DNA of 64,000 bases from AWTP1-13 sp033764875 (lineage in GTDB: Bacteria; Pseudomonadota; Alphaproteobacteria; Rhizobiales; Hyphomicrobiaceae). The DNA is taken from assembly GCA_033764875.1 (NCBI GenBank), contig JANRIO010000033.1, positions 51,731 through 115,730 on the forward strand, in the 5' to 3' direction. The notes below the pieces were generated by a model, which did no database searches, was not told where the DNA came from, and saw only the letters and a program-made list of their open reading frames with translations. Made by a program: the position numbers and the translations under genes. Positions 16,292-24,384 of the stretch are shown in pieces. Numbering within the stretch: position 1 is the stretch's first letter; the number at the start of each line of letters is the position of its first letter.

Positions 16292-18492
16292 GACGCGATC
16301 TCCAGCTTCATCGTGCGCAGCCGCACCGCATTGACGGTCACCGCGATCGAGGACGCCGACATCGCAATCGCGGCGATGAGCGGCGTCACGTACCCCGCCA
16401 TGGCCAGCGGCACGAACAAGGCGTTGTAGCCGATGGCGATGGCGAAGTTCTGCAGCGACATGCGCCGGCTGGCGCGCGCCACCGCGATCGCCTCCAGGAT
16501 CGGCGCCAGCCGCTCGCCCTGGAAGACGCCGTCGGCGGCAACCTGCGAGACATCCGCAGCGGAAGCCGGCGACAGCGAGGCGTGCCCGGCGGCGAGCGCC
16601 GGCGCGTCGTTGAGCCCGTCTCCGACCATCAGCACGCGCCGCCCTTGCGCGGCGAGCGCCTCGAGCCGGTGGATCTTGTCGGCCGGCGAGGCGGCCCCCG
16701 TCCACGTCGCAATGCCGCACTCCGCAGCCACCGACGCAACGATGGGCTTCTGGTCGCCCGACAGCAGCTCCACCGTGAAGCCCGCCGACGTCAGGGCCCC
16801 CACCACGCCCTTGGCGTCGGACCGTATGCGGTCCTCGAACGCAAGCCGCACGATCGCGCCGTCGCTGCCGCGGTAGTAGACGCCCGAACGGCCGTCAGGC
16901 GGCAGCTTGCTATCGACCCAAGCGGCAGATCCCAGCCGCTCGACGCCGCCCTCTCCGGCCGCTTCGAGGCCAAGTCCCGGCATCTCGCGCACGTCGCTGC
17001 GCGCCGCCACCGTGAGCCCGGCAGCGTCTGCCGCCCGCACCACCGCGCGCGCATAGGGGTGCCGGCTCGCCGCCGCGAGCGCCGCCGCGCGGCCGAGCAC
17101 GTCGCGCTCGATCGCCTCCACCCCGACCAGCTGCGGCTCGCCCAGCGTGATCGTGCCGGTCTTGTCGAAGACCACCATGTCGGTCTCCGCGAGGCGTTCC
17201 AGGCCGTCGGCGGCCTTGAGCAGGATGCCTTTGCCGAACAGCCGGCTGTTGGCCGCCACCTGAACCGCCGGCACCGCCAGCGCCAGCGCGCAGGGGCACG
17301 TGATGATCAGCACCGCAATGGCCGCCGTCAGCGCCATCTCCCAGCCCTGGCCCACGAGCATCCAGCCGATGAAGGTGCTGGCGCCCAGCGCGTGCACGGC
17401 CGGCGCGTACATGCGCGCGGCCCGGTCGGCGAGGCGGACGTAGCGGCCGCGCGCCTGCTCGGCGGCGAGCATCAGCCGGCTGATCTCGGCCAGCAGCGTA
17501 TTCTGATCGGTGGCCGTCGCCTCGCTCACGACGGGTCCCGAAAGGTTGACCGTGCCGGCATACACGCGATCTCCCGCCTGCACTGCCCGCGGCGTCGTCT
17601 CGCCGGTGATCAGGCTCTCGTCGATCTCGGCAGCACCCGACATGAGCCGTCCGTCGACGGCGAAGCGCTCGCCCGAGGCCGTGAGCACGCGCATGCCCGG
17701 CGCGATCTTGTGCGCGGCCATGCGCTCGCTGCTGCCGTCGGCCGCGATGACGGTGGCGACGCTCCCGCGCAGGCTGAGCAGGTTCGTGGCGGCGCTGGCG
17801 GCCTTCACCCGCACGGCCTGGTCGAGATAGCGCCCGATCAGCAGGAACAGGAGCAGCGTCACCGCGGCATCGAAGAACACGTGCTCCGTGCCGCGCATCG
17901 TCTGGTAGAGGCTCATCGCCGTCGCCAGCAGCACGCCGAGCGAGATCGGCACGTCCATGTTGACGCGCCCGGCCTTCAGCGCCTGGAGGCCCGAGCGGAA
18001 GAACGGCTGGCCGGCATAGGCGACAGCGGGCAGGGCGATCAGCGCCGACAGCCAGTGGAAGAGGCTCTGCAGCGATTGCCCCATGTCGCCGTGGCCGGAC
18101 CACACCGACACGGAGAGAAGCATGATGTTCATCGCCGCGAAGCCCGCGACGCCGATCCGCCGCAGCAGCGCGTCGTCCGCGCCCTCCAGCGGCTTGATAC
18201 GGTCCATCGGCAGGTCGGCGGCCTTGAAGCCGGCCTTGCCCAGCGCCTCGATCAGCGCAACCGGGGTGGCGTCGTGTCCCTTCACCACCGCCGTGACGCG
18301 GCGCGCGGAGAGGTTGGCGCGCGCGCCCGTCACGCCGGGCACGTTCATCAGCGCCGTCTCGACCTTGCGCATGCAGCCGCCGCAGTGCATGCCCTCGACG
18401 GCGAGCGTGACCGTCTGCGCAGGGGGCACGGCGCGCGGCTCGCCGGTGTCGGCGAGCCGCTCGGTCACCGGCGCCCTCAGGGCTTGAGCCAC
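16288..18492 (-). CDS. ccoI: Copper-type P1B ATPase CcoI (FixI)
   Basis: This 734-residue membrane ATPase is needed to supply copper for the cbb3 oxidase. An N-terminal heavy-metal domain carries GMHCGGCM (residues ~34-41). The translocation helix has the CPC motif in ITCPCALALAVP, the phosphorylation site is DKTGT, and the hinge is VGDGLNDAPAL. The start is GTG at 18492, overlapping ccoH by 16 nt; an ATG near the family start is absent. Its position between ccoH and ccoS separates it from general copper exporters. Confidence 0.93.
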   Translation of the reverse strand: MAQALRAPVTERLADTGEPRAVPPAQTVTLAVEGMHCGGCMRKVETALMNVPGVTGARANLSARRVTAVVKGHDATPVALIEALGKAGFKAADLPMDRIKPLEGADDALLRRIGVAGFAAMNIMLLSVSVWSGHGDMGQSLQSLFHWLSALIALPAVAYAGQPFFRSGLQALKAGRVNMDVPISLGVLLATAMSLYQTMRGTEHVFFDAAVTLLLFLLIGRYLDQAVRVKAASAATNLLSLRGSVATVIAADGSSERMAAHKIAPGMRVLTASGERFAVDGRLMSGAAEIDESLITGETTPRAVQAGDRVYAGTVNLSGPVVSEATATDQNTLLAEISRLMLAAEQARGRYVRLADRAARMYAPAVHALGASTFIGWMLVGQGWEMALTAAIAVLIITCPCALALAVPAVQVAANSRLFGKGILLKAADGLERLAETDMVVFDKTGTITLGEPQLVGVEAIERDVLGRAAALAAASRHPYARAVVRAADAAGLTVAARSDVREMPGLGLEAAGEGGVERLGSAAWVDSKLPPDGRSGVYYRGSDGAIVRLAFEDRIRSDAKGVVGALTSAGFTVELLSGDQKPIVASVAAECGIATWTGAASPADKIHRLEALAAQGRRVLMVGDGLNDAPALAAGHASLSPASAADVSQVAADGVFQGERLAPILEAIAVARASRRMSLQNFAIAIGYNALFVPLAMAGYVTPLIAAIAMSASSIAVTVNAVRLRTMKLEIAS

Positions 18493-18986
18493 AGCCGCCT
18501 CCGTGCGCGATAGACGGGCTCACCCTTGGCCTCGCCCGAGAACGCTTGCAGGGAGAGCAGCCAAGCGCCGGCCTCGAGCTCGCCGGCGGACACGGCATAG
18601 GTGCCGGGCGCCACCTCGGCGAGCGCCAGCTGCCTGTCCTCGCGATTGGTCGCGGGCCGGCCGAGCACGGCCCTCACCGCCAGCCCCGCCACTGGCTTGC
18701 CGTCGTCTCCGGCGATGGCGACCTCGAGTGCCCCGCTGCGGGCCAGCGTCACCCCGTCACTCCAGCCGAGCCGCTCCTGCCGCTCGAAGGCCGCAATGCG
18801 TTCGTTGTAGTGCAGGCCTTTGCGGTAGGGCTCGTTGGCGACAAGCCCCCCGTTGGTGGCGATGGCCTTGTAGATCATCGAGCCGTTGACGAGAAAGATG
18901 ACGCCGAAGAAGGCGAGGAACGCGGCGAGCACGTGGCTGCCTTTGAGCCCCTGCTCGCGGCGGGCCGGAAGAACGGTCGGGCTCAT
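18477..18986 (-). CDS. ccoH: cbb3 oxidase assembly protein CcoH (FixH)
   Basis: This 169-residue protein has one transmembrane helix (HVLAAFLAFFGVIFLVNGSMIYKA, residues ~18-41) and a periplasmic domain with the FixH motif PYRKGLHYNERIAAFERQERLGW. CcoH associates with the oxidase during assembly. Its ATG overlaps the ccoG stop by 4 nt, and its end overlaps the GTG start of ccoI. Confidence 0.92.
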   Translation of the reverse strand: MSPTVLPARREQGLKGSHVLAAFLAFFGVIFLVNGSMIYKAIATNGGLVANEPYRKGLHYNERIAAFERQERLGWSDGVTLARSGALEVAIAGDDGKPVAGLAVRAVLGRPATNREDRQLALAEVAPGTYAVSAGELEAGAWLLSLQAFSGEAKGEPVYRARRRLWLKP

Positions 18987-20491
18987 CGTGTCCCTCCATT
19001 GGCGGGCTTCTGGAACAGCGTGCGGCGGGCCACCTCTTGCCCCGTCGCGACATCCTTCACGACGAAGCTGAAGGACGTGGATTCGCTGAGGCGATCCAGC
19101 ATGTCCTTGCCGATCGTCACGTACACCCTGAGCTCGCGCAGGTCATCGGTGCCGACCTTCACGCCCTGTACATTGTCGACGCCCAGGATCGCGATCTGCG
19201 CCCCCTCGAGGCCGCGGGCCTCGAGCTTGAAGGTGTGCGGCTCGTGCAGCTTGTTCAGCACCTTGACCACATAGCCGTTGCGGATCGAGGCGTCCGACAG
19301 CAGCACGTAGGGCGGATTGCGGTCGTGCAGCACGTTCACCTCGAGCGTCGTGCGCAAGCTCAACGCCACCAGCATGACCAGACCCACGACCGAGATGAGC
19401 GCCGTGTAGAGCACCGTGCGCGGTCTGACGATCTTGAGCGGTGCATGCTTGCCGATGGAGGTCGCCTCCTGGCTGGCGATGGTGTCGTAGGCGATCAGGC
19501 CCTTGGGCCGGCCGATCTTGCCCATGATCTCGTTGCAGGCATCGATGCACAGCGCGCACTGGATGCATTCGAGCTGCGACCCGTCGCGGATGTCGATGCC
19601 CGTCGGGCAAACGGCGACGCAGGCCTTGCAGTCGATGCAATCGCCCCGGTTCTCCCAGGTCTCCCCCTTCTTGTGTGGCCCCCTGGGCTCGCCGCGCTCC
19701 ACCCGGTAGCTGACAAGGAGCGTCTCGTGGTCGACCATCGCGCCCTGGATGCGCGGCCACGGGCACATGTAGATGCAGACCTGCTCGCGCGCGATGCCGC
19801 CGAGCACGTAGGTCGTAGCCGTGAAGATCCCGAGGAACAGGTAGGCGATGGCGGGCGCCGTGCCGGTCGCCAGCTCGCGCGCCAGCGTCGGCGCGTCACG
19901 GAAGTAGAAGATGAACGCGCCGCCCGTCAGCACGCCGATGGCGAGCCAGGTCAGGTGCGTCATGCCCTTCTTGTAGATCTTCTCCGGTCCCCAGGCCTTC
20001 TTGTCGAGGCTGATGCGCTGGTTGCGGTCGCCTTGCCAGAATCGCTCGACCGCGACCATCAGGTCGGTCCAGACCGTCTGCGGGCAGGTGTAGCCGCACC
20101 ACACGCGGCCCGCGACCGATGTCACGAGGAACAGCGACAGCGCCGCCAGTACCAGCAGGCCCGTGACGAAATAGAACTCCTGCGGCCAGATCTCGAGAAA
20201 GAAGAAGAAGAAGCGGTTGTGCGCCATGTCGAGCAGCACCGCCTGATCCGGCAGGTCCGGCCCCCGCGACCAGCGCAGCCACGGCAGCACGTAGTAGACG
20301 CCGAGCGTCGCCGCCATCACCGCCCACTTGATGCGGCGGAAGGTGCCGTGCGCGCGCTTGGGATGGATCTTCTGGCGGCTTGAGTAGAGCGTGCGCTTGG
20401 CCGCGCTGTTGACGGCGCGGGCATCGTGCTGGTCGATGCCCGGCGCCGACTCGACGTTTGCGGGTGCTATCGAGGTCATCATCTTGGTCAT
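18983..20491 (-). CDS. ccoG: cbb3 oxidase accessory protein CcoG (FixG), polyferredoxin
   Basis: This 502-residue membrane protein has about five transmembrane helices and a cytoplasmic dicluster ferredoxin domain with CIDCKACVAVCP and CIQCALCIDACN. Further Cys motifs are CGYTCPQTVW and IYMCPWPRIQ. A periplasmic Ig-like C-terminal domain begins near residue 385. CcoG is described as a cupric reductase that provides Cu(I) for CcoN. The ATG at 20491 overlaps the stop of a small Cys-rich ORF by 4 nt, so the two are probably translationally coupled. Confidence 0.94.
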   Translation of the reverse strand: MTKMMTSIAPANVESAPGIDQHDARAVNSAAKRTLYSSRQKIHPKRAHGTFRRIKWAVMAATLGVYYVLPWLRWSRGPDLPDQAVLLDMAHNRFFFFFLEIWPQEFYFVTGLLVLAALSLFLVTSVAGRVWCGYTCPQTVWTDLMVAVERFWQGDRNQRISLDKKAWGPEKIYKKGMTHLTWLAIGVLTGGAFIFYFRDAPTLARELATGTAPAIAYLFLGIFTATTYVLGGIAREQVCIYMCPWPRIQGAMVDHETLLVSYRVERGEPRGPHKKGETWENRGDCIDCKACVAVCPTGIDIRDGSQLECIQCALCIDACNEIMGKIGRPKGLIAYDTIASQEATSIGKHAPLKIVRPRTVLYTALISVVGLVMLVALSLRTTLEVNVLHDRNPPYVLLSDASIRNGYVVKVLNKLHEPHTFKLEARGLEGAQIAILGVDNVQGVKVGTDDLRELRVYVTIGKDMLDRLSESTSFSFVVKDVATGQEVARRTLFQKPANGGTR

Positions 20492-20700
20492 GCGGGGCTC
20501 GCAGCGTCATGACCGGCCGCATGCGGCCGCTCCACGAGCGACCGCAGCGCGTGCTTGAGGGCTTCCCATCCGCGCACCGGGGCTTCCGGGCCGGCCGCCG
20601 GCGACAGGGCGCGTCTGGCGCCCTGCTCCGCCCCCAGGCGGGCCCGCTCCTCGGCCTCGGCCATCGCGACTGCCAAAGCGCATCCGCAACTGCAGCACAT
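20488..20700 (-). CDS. Small Cys-rich protein in the cco operon, between ccoP and ccoG
   Basis: This is a predicted 70-residue protein beginning MCCSCGCALAVAMAEAEERA. ATG 20700 has GGAG 8 nt upstream; an in-frame ATG at 20721 would add seven residues. The stop overlaps the ccoG ATG by 4 nt (ATGA), the same coupling used elsewhere in this operon, which argues that it is translated. Four Cys in the first six residues (CCSCGC) could bind metal such as Cu(I), and the rest is a charged, Ala/Arg-rich helix. No membrane segment is seen. I do not recognise a family. Bradyrhizobial-type fix operons normally go straight from ccoP to ccoG. Confidence 0.62.
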   Translation of the reverse strand: MCCSCGCALAVAMAEAEERARLGAEQGARRALSPAAGPEAPVRGWEALKHALRSLVERPHAAGHDAASPA

Positions 20701-20747
20701 GTCCAGAGCTCCGCCGTGCATGGATGGTTCTGCCTTCAGCCCTTGCC

Positions 20748-21617
20748 TCACTTGCCGCCGCCGAGGCTGTGCACGTACACGGCGAGCGACTTGATCGTGA
20801 CCGGATCGAGCCGGCCGGCCCACATCGGCATGACGCCGCCGCGACCCGTCCGGATGCTGTCCATGATGGCGATCTTCGATCCGCCGTAGAGCCAGATGCC
20901 GTCGGTCAGGTTCGGCGCCCCCTGCTCCTTCATGCCCTTGCCCTGCGGGCCGTGGCATGCCGCGCACTGCTCGGCGAATGTCTTGGCGCCCCGATCTGCC
21001 GCCGCCGCGTCGAACTTCTGACCCGACAGCTTGAGCACGAACTCTGCCGCATCCGAGATCTGGCCGTCGTCGAGCAGCTTGTCGATGCCGTACTTCGGCA
21101 TCTGGGCGCTGCGCGTGTCCTTGTGCTCGGAGCGGATGCCGACCAGCAGCGTCTTCTCGATCTCGGCGATGCTTCCGCCCCACAGCCAGTCGTCGTCGTT
21201 GAGGTTGGGGTAGCCGACGAACCCTTGCGCGCCGCGGCCATGGCAGGGCGCGCAGTTGGTCTGGAATGCGGCATTGCCGCCGGCGACCGCGAACCTGAGC
21301 AGGTCCGCATCCTTCTTCACGTCGGCGAGCGCGGTCGCCGCGAGCTTGTCGCGGTAGCCGGCCTGGGCGCTGCGCGCGGCGCCGACGTCCTTGGCCACCG
21401 TGTCGCGCTGGCTGTAGTTCCAGATGCCCTTGGTGTAGCTCGAGAGCGTCGGGAACGCCGGGTACAGCACCCAATACCCCAGCGACCAGACGATCGTGGC
21501 ATAGAAGGTCAGCAGCCACCACCTCGGCAGCGGCTTGTTGAGCTCCTTGATGCCGTCCCACTCGTGTCCAGTGGTTTCGACGCCTGTGACGGCATCGATC
21601 TCGCGGTTGGTTGTCAT
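20748..21617 (-). CDS. ccoP: cbb3 cytochrome oxidase diheme subunit CcoP (FixP)
   Basis: This 289-residue subunit is a membrane-anchored diheme c-type cytochrome. One transmembrane helix lies at about residues 34-56 (PRWWLLTFYATIVWSLGYWVLYP). Two heme c sites, CAPCH and CAACH, lie in tandem cytochrome c domains, with Met ligands likely in the SAQMPKYG and GVMPMWAG regions. It passes electrons from cytochrome c to CcoO. ATG 21617 overlaps the ccoQ stop by 4 nt. Confidence 0.95.
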   Translation of the reverse strand: MTTNREIDAVTGVETTGHEWDGIKELNKPLPRWWLLTFYATIVWSLGYWVLYPAFPTLSSYTKGIWNYSQRDTVAKDVGAARSAQAGYRDKLAATALADVKKDADLLRFAVAGGNAAFQTNCAPCHGRGAQGFVGYPNLNDDDWLWGGSIAEIEKTLLVGIRSEHKDTRSAQMPKYGIDKLLDDGQISDAAEFVLKLSGQKFDAAAADRGAKTFAEQCAACHGPQGKGMKEQGAPNLTDGIWLYGGSKIAIMDSIRTGRGGVMPMWAGRLDPVTIKSLAVYVHSLGGGK

Positions 21618-21793
21618 GTGCGGCCCCGTGTTCTCAGCTCGGATTTGTCCAGGTCGAGCGCCTGACGTTGCACCATCTCGAAGCGCCGCCCGTTGGCCGG
21701 CCACAGCGCATAGACCAGCACGCCGAGGAACATCGCCACGAACAACAGTAGCGAGGTGACCTGGCTGTAGGTCGCGATCACGTCGTAGGTCAT
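21614..21793 (-). CDS. ccoQ: cbb3 oxidase subunit CcoQ (FixQ)
   Basis: This 59-residue protein has a single transmembrane helix (SLLLFVAMFLGVLVYALWP) and a short cytoplasmic tail. It stabilises the CcoP interaction. ATG 21793 is preferred because GAGG lies 8 nt upstream; a GTG at 21802 would create a GTGA overlap with the ccoO stop and add three residues. Both fit operon coupling. Confidence 0.9.
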   Translation of the reverse strand: MTYDVIATYSQVTSLLLFVAMFLGVLVYALWPANGRRFEMVQRQALDLDKSELRTRGRT

Positions 21794-21798
21794 GGGCG

Positions 21799-22524
21799 TC
21801 ACCTCAGGTTGGGGCCGGAGGCATCGAACGTCGCGAAATCGACGAGCGTGCCGAGCATCTGCAGGTACGCGATCAGCGCATCGAGCTCGGTCGGCTCCGG
21901 ATCCGACTTGCCGTCGAACTTGGCAACCTTCGCCTTCGGATAGCGCTTCAGGAGATCCCGCGCCGGCCGGCTGTCAGGCTGCACCTGCGCGGCGAGATCG
22001 GCCTTCGCCTTCTGGATCATCTCGTCGCTGTAGGGCACGCCGACCAGCCGCAACGTCCGCATCTTGTCGACGATGTCGTCGGCGTCGAGCTTCTTCGTCA
22101 GCCACGGATATCCCGGCATGATGCTCTCCGGCACGACCGAGCGCGGATTGATCAGGTGCTCGGCCTGCCATTGGTCGGAGTACTTGCCGCCGATGCGGGC
22201 GAGATCGGGTCCCGTCCGCTTCGACCCCCACTGGAAGGGGTGGTCGTACATGCTCTCCGCCGCGAGGCTGTAGTGGCCGTACCGCTCCACCTCGTCGCGC
22301 AACGTGCGCACCATCTGGCTGTGGCAGTTGTAGCAGCCCTCCCGGATGTAGATGTCGCGGCCCGCCTGCTCCAGCGGCGTGTAGGGCCGCATGCCCTTGA
22401 CCTTCTCGATCGTGCTGTCGACCCAGAACAGAGGTGCGATCTGCACCAGGCCTCCGACCGACACCATCAGCAGGATGCCGACCAGAAGGATGATCGAGTT
22501 CTTCTCGAAGAATTCGTGTTTCAT
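21799..22524 (-). CDS. ccoO: cbb3 cytochrome oxidase monoheme subunit CcoO (FixO)
   Basis: This 241-residue subunit has an N-terminal transmembrane anchor (SIILLVGILLMVSVGGLVQIAPLFW) and a periplasmic cytochrome c domain with the heme site CYNCHSQM. The likely Met ligand lies in ESIMPGYPWL. Family motifs RPYTPLEQAGRDIYIREG and HPFQWGSKRTGPDLAR are present. It lies 13 nt downstream of ccoN. Confidence 0.95.
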   Translation of the reverse strand: MKHEFFEKNSIILLVGILLMVSVGGLVQIAPLFWVDSTIEKVKGMRPYTPLEQAGRDIYIREGCYNCHSQMVRTLRDEVERYGHYSLAAESMYDHPFQWGSKRTGPDLARIGGKYSDQWQAEHLINPRSVVPESIMPGYPWLTKKLDADDIVDKMRTLRLVGVPYSDEMIQKAKADLAAQVQPDSRPARDLLKRYPKAKVAKFDGKSDPEPTELDALIAYLQMLGTLVDFATFDASGPNLR

Positions 22525-22537
22525 GTGCGTTGTGCCC

Positions 22538-24196
22538 CTATTCCGCGGGAGTGAGGCGCAGGGCGGGAGCAGCAGCGATCCTCGGCTGCTCCGCCGTGTC
22601 CGCCGTTTCGTCGCCGCGGACCGTGCGCCAGATGTTGTAGGCCATGATCAGCGAGCCGAGCACGAACAGCAGGCCGCCGACGGCGCGGATCATGTAGTAG
22701 GGCTTCATCGCCTCCACGGTCTCGATGAACGAGTACTGCAGGAAGCCCAGCTTGTCGTAGGCCCGCCACATCAGGCCCTGCGTGATGCCCGACACCCACA
22801 TTGCGGTGATGTAGAGCAGGATGCCGAGCGTCGAGAGCCAGAAGTGCCACTCGACCAGGCGCATCGAGTAGAGACCGCGCCGTCCCCACAGCCAGGGCAC
22901 GAGGCAGTAGATGGCGCCGAACGAAACCATCGCCACCCAGCCGAGTGCGCCGGAGTGCACGTGGCCGATGGTCCAGTCCGTGTAGTGGGAGAGCGAGTTC
23001 ACCGCCTTGATGCTCATCACCGGGCCTTCGAAGGTCGACATGCCGTAGAAGGCGACCGACACGACGAGCAGGCGGATGACGGGATCCGTGCGCAGCTTGT
23101 CCCATGCGCCCGAGAGCGTCATGAGTCCGTTGATCATGCCGCCCCACGAGGGCATCCACAGCATGATCGAGAAGGTCATGCCCAGCGTCTGTGCCCAGTC
23201 CGGCAGCGCCGTGTAGTGCAGGTGGTGCGGACCCGCCCAGATGTAGAGGAAGATCAGCGTCCAGAAGTGCACGATCGACAGCCGGTAGGAGTACACCGGG
23301 CGCTCGACCCGCTTCGGCACGAAGTAGTACATGATGCCGAGGAAACCGGCGGTCAGGAAGAAGCCGACCGCATTGTGGCCGTACCACCATTGCGTCATCG
23401 CATCCTGCACGCCCGAGTACACGATGTAGCTCTTGGGCGAGAGCAGGTTGATGGGGACCGTCGCATTGTTCACCAGATGCAGCATGGCAATGGTGACGAT
23501 GAAGGCGAGGTAGAACCAGTTCGCCACGTAGATGTGCGGCTCCTTGCGCTTCATCAGCGTGCCAAGGAACACCAGCAGGTACACGACCCAGATCACGGTG
23601 AGGAACAGGTCGGCGTACCATTCCGGCTCGGCGTACTCCTTGGATTGCGTGATGCCGAGCAGGTAGCCCGTGCCCGCGATGGCGATGAACAGCTGGAACC
23701 CGAGCACCACGAACCACGGCGCCCAGCGGCCGGCGAGGCGCGTGTGGCAGGTGCGCTGCACGACGTAGAACGACGTGCCGAGCAGCACGTTGCCGCCGAA
23801 CGCGAAGATCACCGCCGATGTGTGCAGCGGACGCAGACGGCCGAAGCTGATCCAGGGAAGGTCGAGGTTGAGCACGGGGAAGGCGAGCTGCAGCGCGAGC
23901 ACGAGCCCCACCGTGAAGCCGGCGATGCCCCAGAACACGGCCATGATCGTCGCGACCTTGATCGGGCCGTCGAGATACTCATCCGGGCGTCCATGCCAGT
24001 CGTCCTTGCCGAAGGAGCGGCCGAGAACGAAGATTCCGCCGGCGATGCCGCCGGCCAGGAACAGGAACCCGTGGAACGCGAATGCCGGATCCTTGGCCCC
24101 GATCATGATGACGAAGCCGATCGCCGCCATCAGGACCATCGAGAATACTGTGAATACGTCTGAAAAGGCGGTCAGCGCCTCTCGTTTGGCTGTCAT
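22538..24196 (-). CDS. ccoN: cbb3 cytochrome oxidase catalytic subunit CcoN (FixN)
   Basis: This 552-residue heme-copper oxidase subunit I has about twelve or more transmembrane segments. The heme and CuB histidines lie in RPLHTSAVIFAFGGN, WWYGHNAVGFF, WAGPHHLHYTALP and IGHVHSGALGW. It reduces O2 with very high affinity and pumps protons at low oxygen. ATG 24196 has a strong GGAGGGGAG site. The gene heads ccoNOQP-(small ORF)-ccoGHIS, and an anaerobox about 95 bp upstream suggests FixK/FNR control. Confidence 0.96.
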   Translation of the reverse strand: MTAKREALTAFSDVFTVFSMVLMAAIGFVIMIGAKDPAFAFHGFLFLAGGIAGGIFVLGRSFGKDDWHGRPDEYLDGPIKVATIMAVFWGIAGFTVGLVLALQLAFPVLNLDLPWISFGRLRPLHTSAVIFAFGGNVLLGTSFYVVQRTCHTRLAGRWAPWFVVLGFQLFIAIAGTGYLLGITQSKEYAEPEWYADLFLTVIWVVYLLVFLGTLMKRKEPHIYVANWFYLAFIVTIAMLHLVNNATVPINLLSPKSYIVYSGVQDAMTQWWYGHNAVGFFLTAGFLGIMYYFVPKRVERPVYSYRLSIVHFWTLIFLYIWAGPHHLHYTALPDWAQTLGMTFSIMLWMPSWGGMINGLMTLSGAWDKLRTDPVIRLLVVSVAFYGMSTFEGPVMSIKAVNSLSHYTDWTIGHVHSGALGWVAMVSFGAIYCLVPWLWGRRGLYSMRLVEWHFWLSTLGILLYITAMWVSGITQGLMWRAYDKLGFLQYSFIETVEAMKPYYMIRAVGGLLFVLGSLIMAYNIWRTVRGDETADTAEQPRIAAAPALRLTPAE

Positions 24197-24290
24197 GCTC
24201 CCCTCCGTCGGCGGCGTGTGCGCGCGCAAGCACGCATGTCCCACGCCATGGTAAGCGCCCTCATCTCGTCCCTCGGGGGGTGGTCCGGCC

Positions 24291-24304
24291 TTGACGCAGA
24301 TCAA
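24291..24304. promoter_or_regulatory. Anaerobox (FixK/FNR site) shared by ccoN and hemN
   Basis: TTGAC-GCAG-ATCAA differs from the FNR/FixK consensus TTGAT-N4-ATCAA at one base. It lies in the 188-bp divergent gap, 95 bp from ccoN and 81 bp from hemN, so it could activate both under low oxygen. The FixK-type regulator at 29529-30248 is the obvious candidate. Confidence 0.78.
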
Positions 24305-24384
24305 GGTTCCCGCGACCTCGATCCGCGACACGAAGTCAAGGCGAAGCAACAGGCCTCGGACGGCCTCGGCACCAGGGCGCGGGA

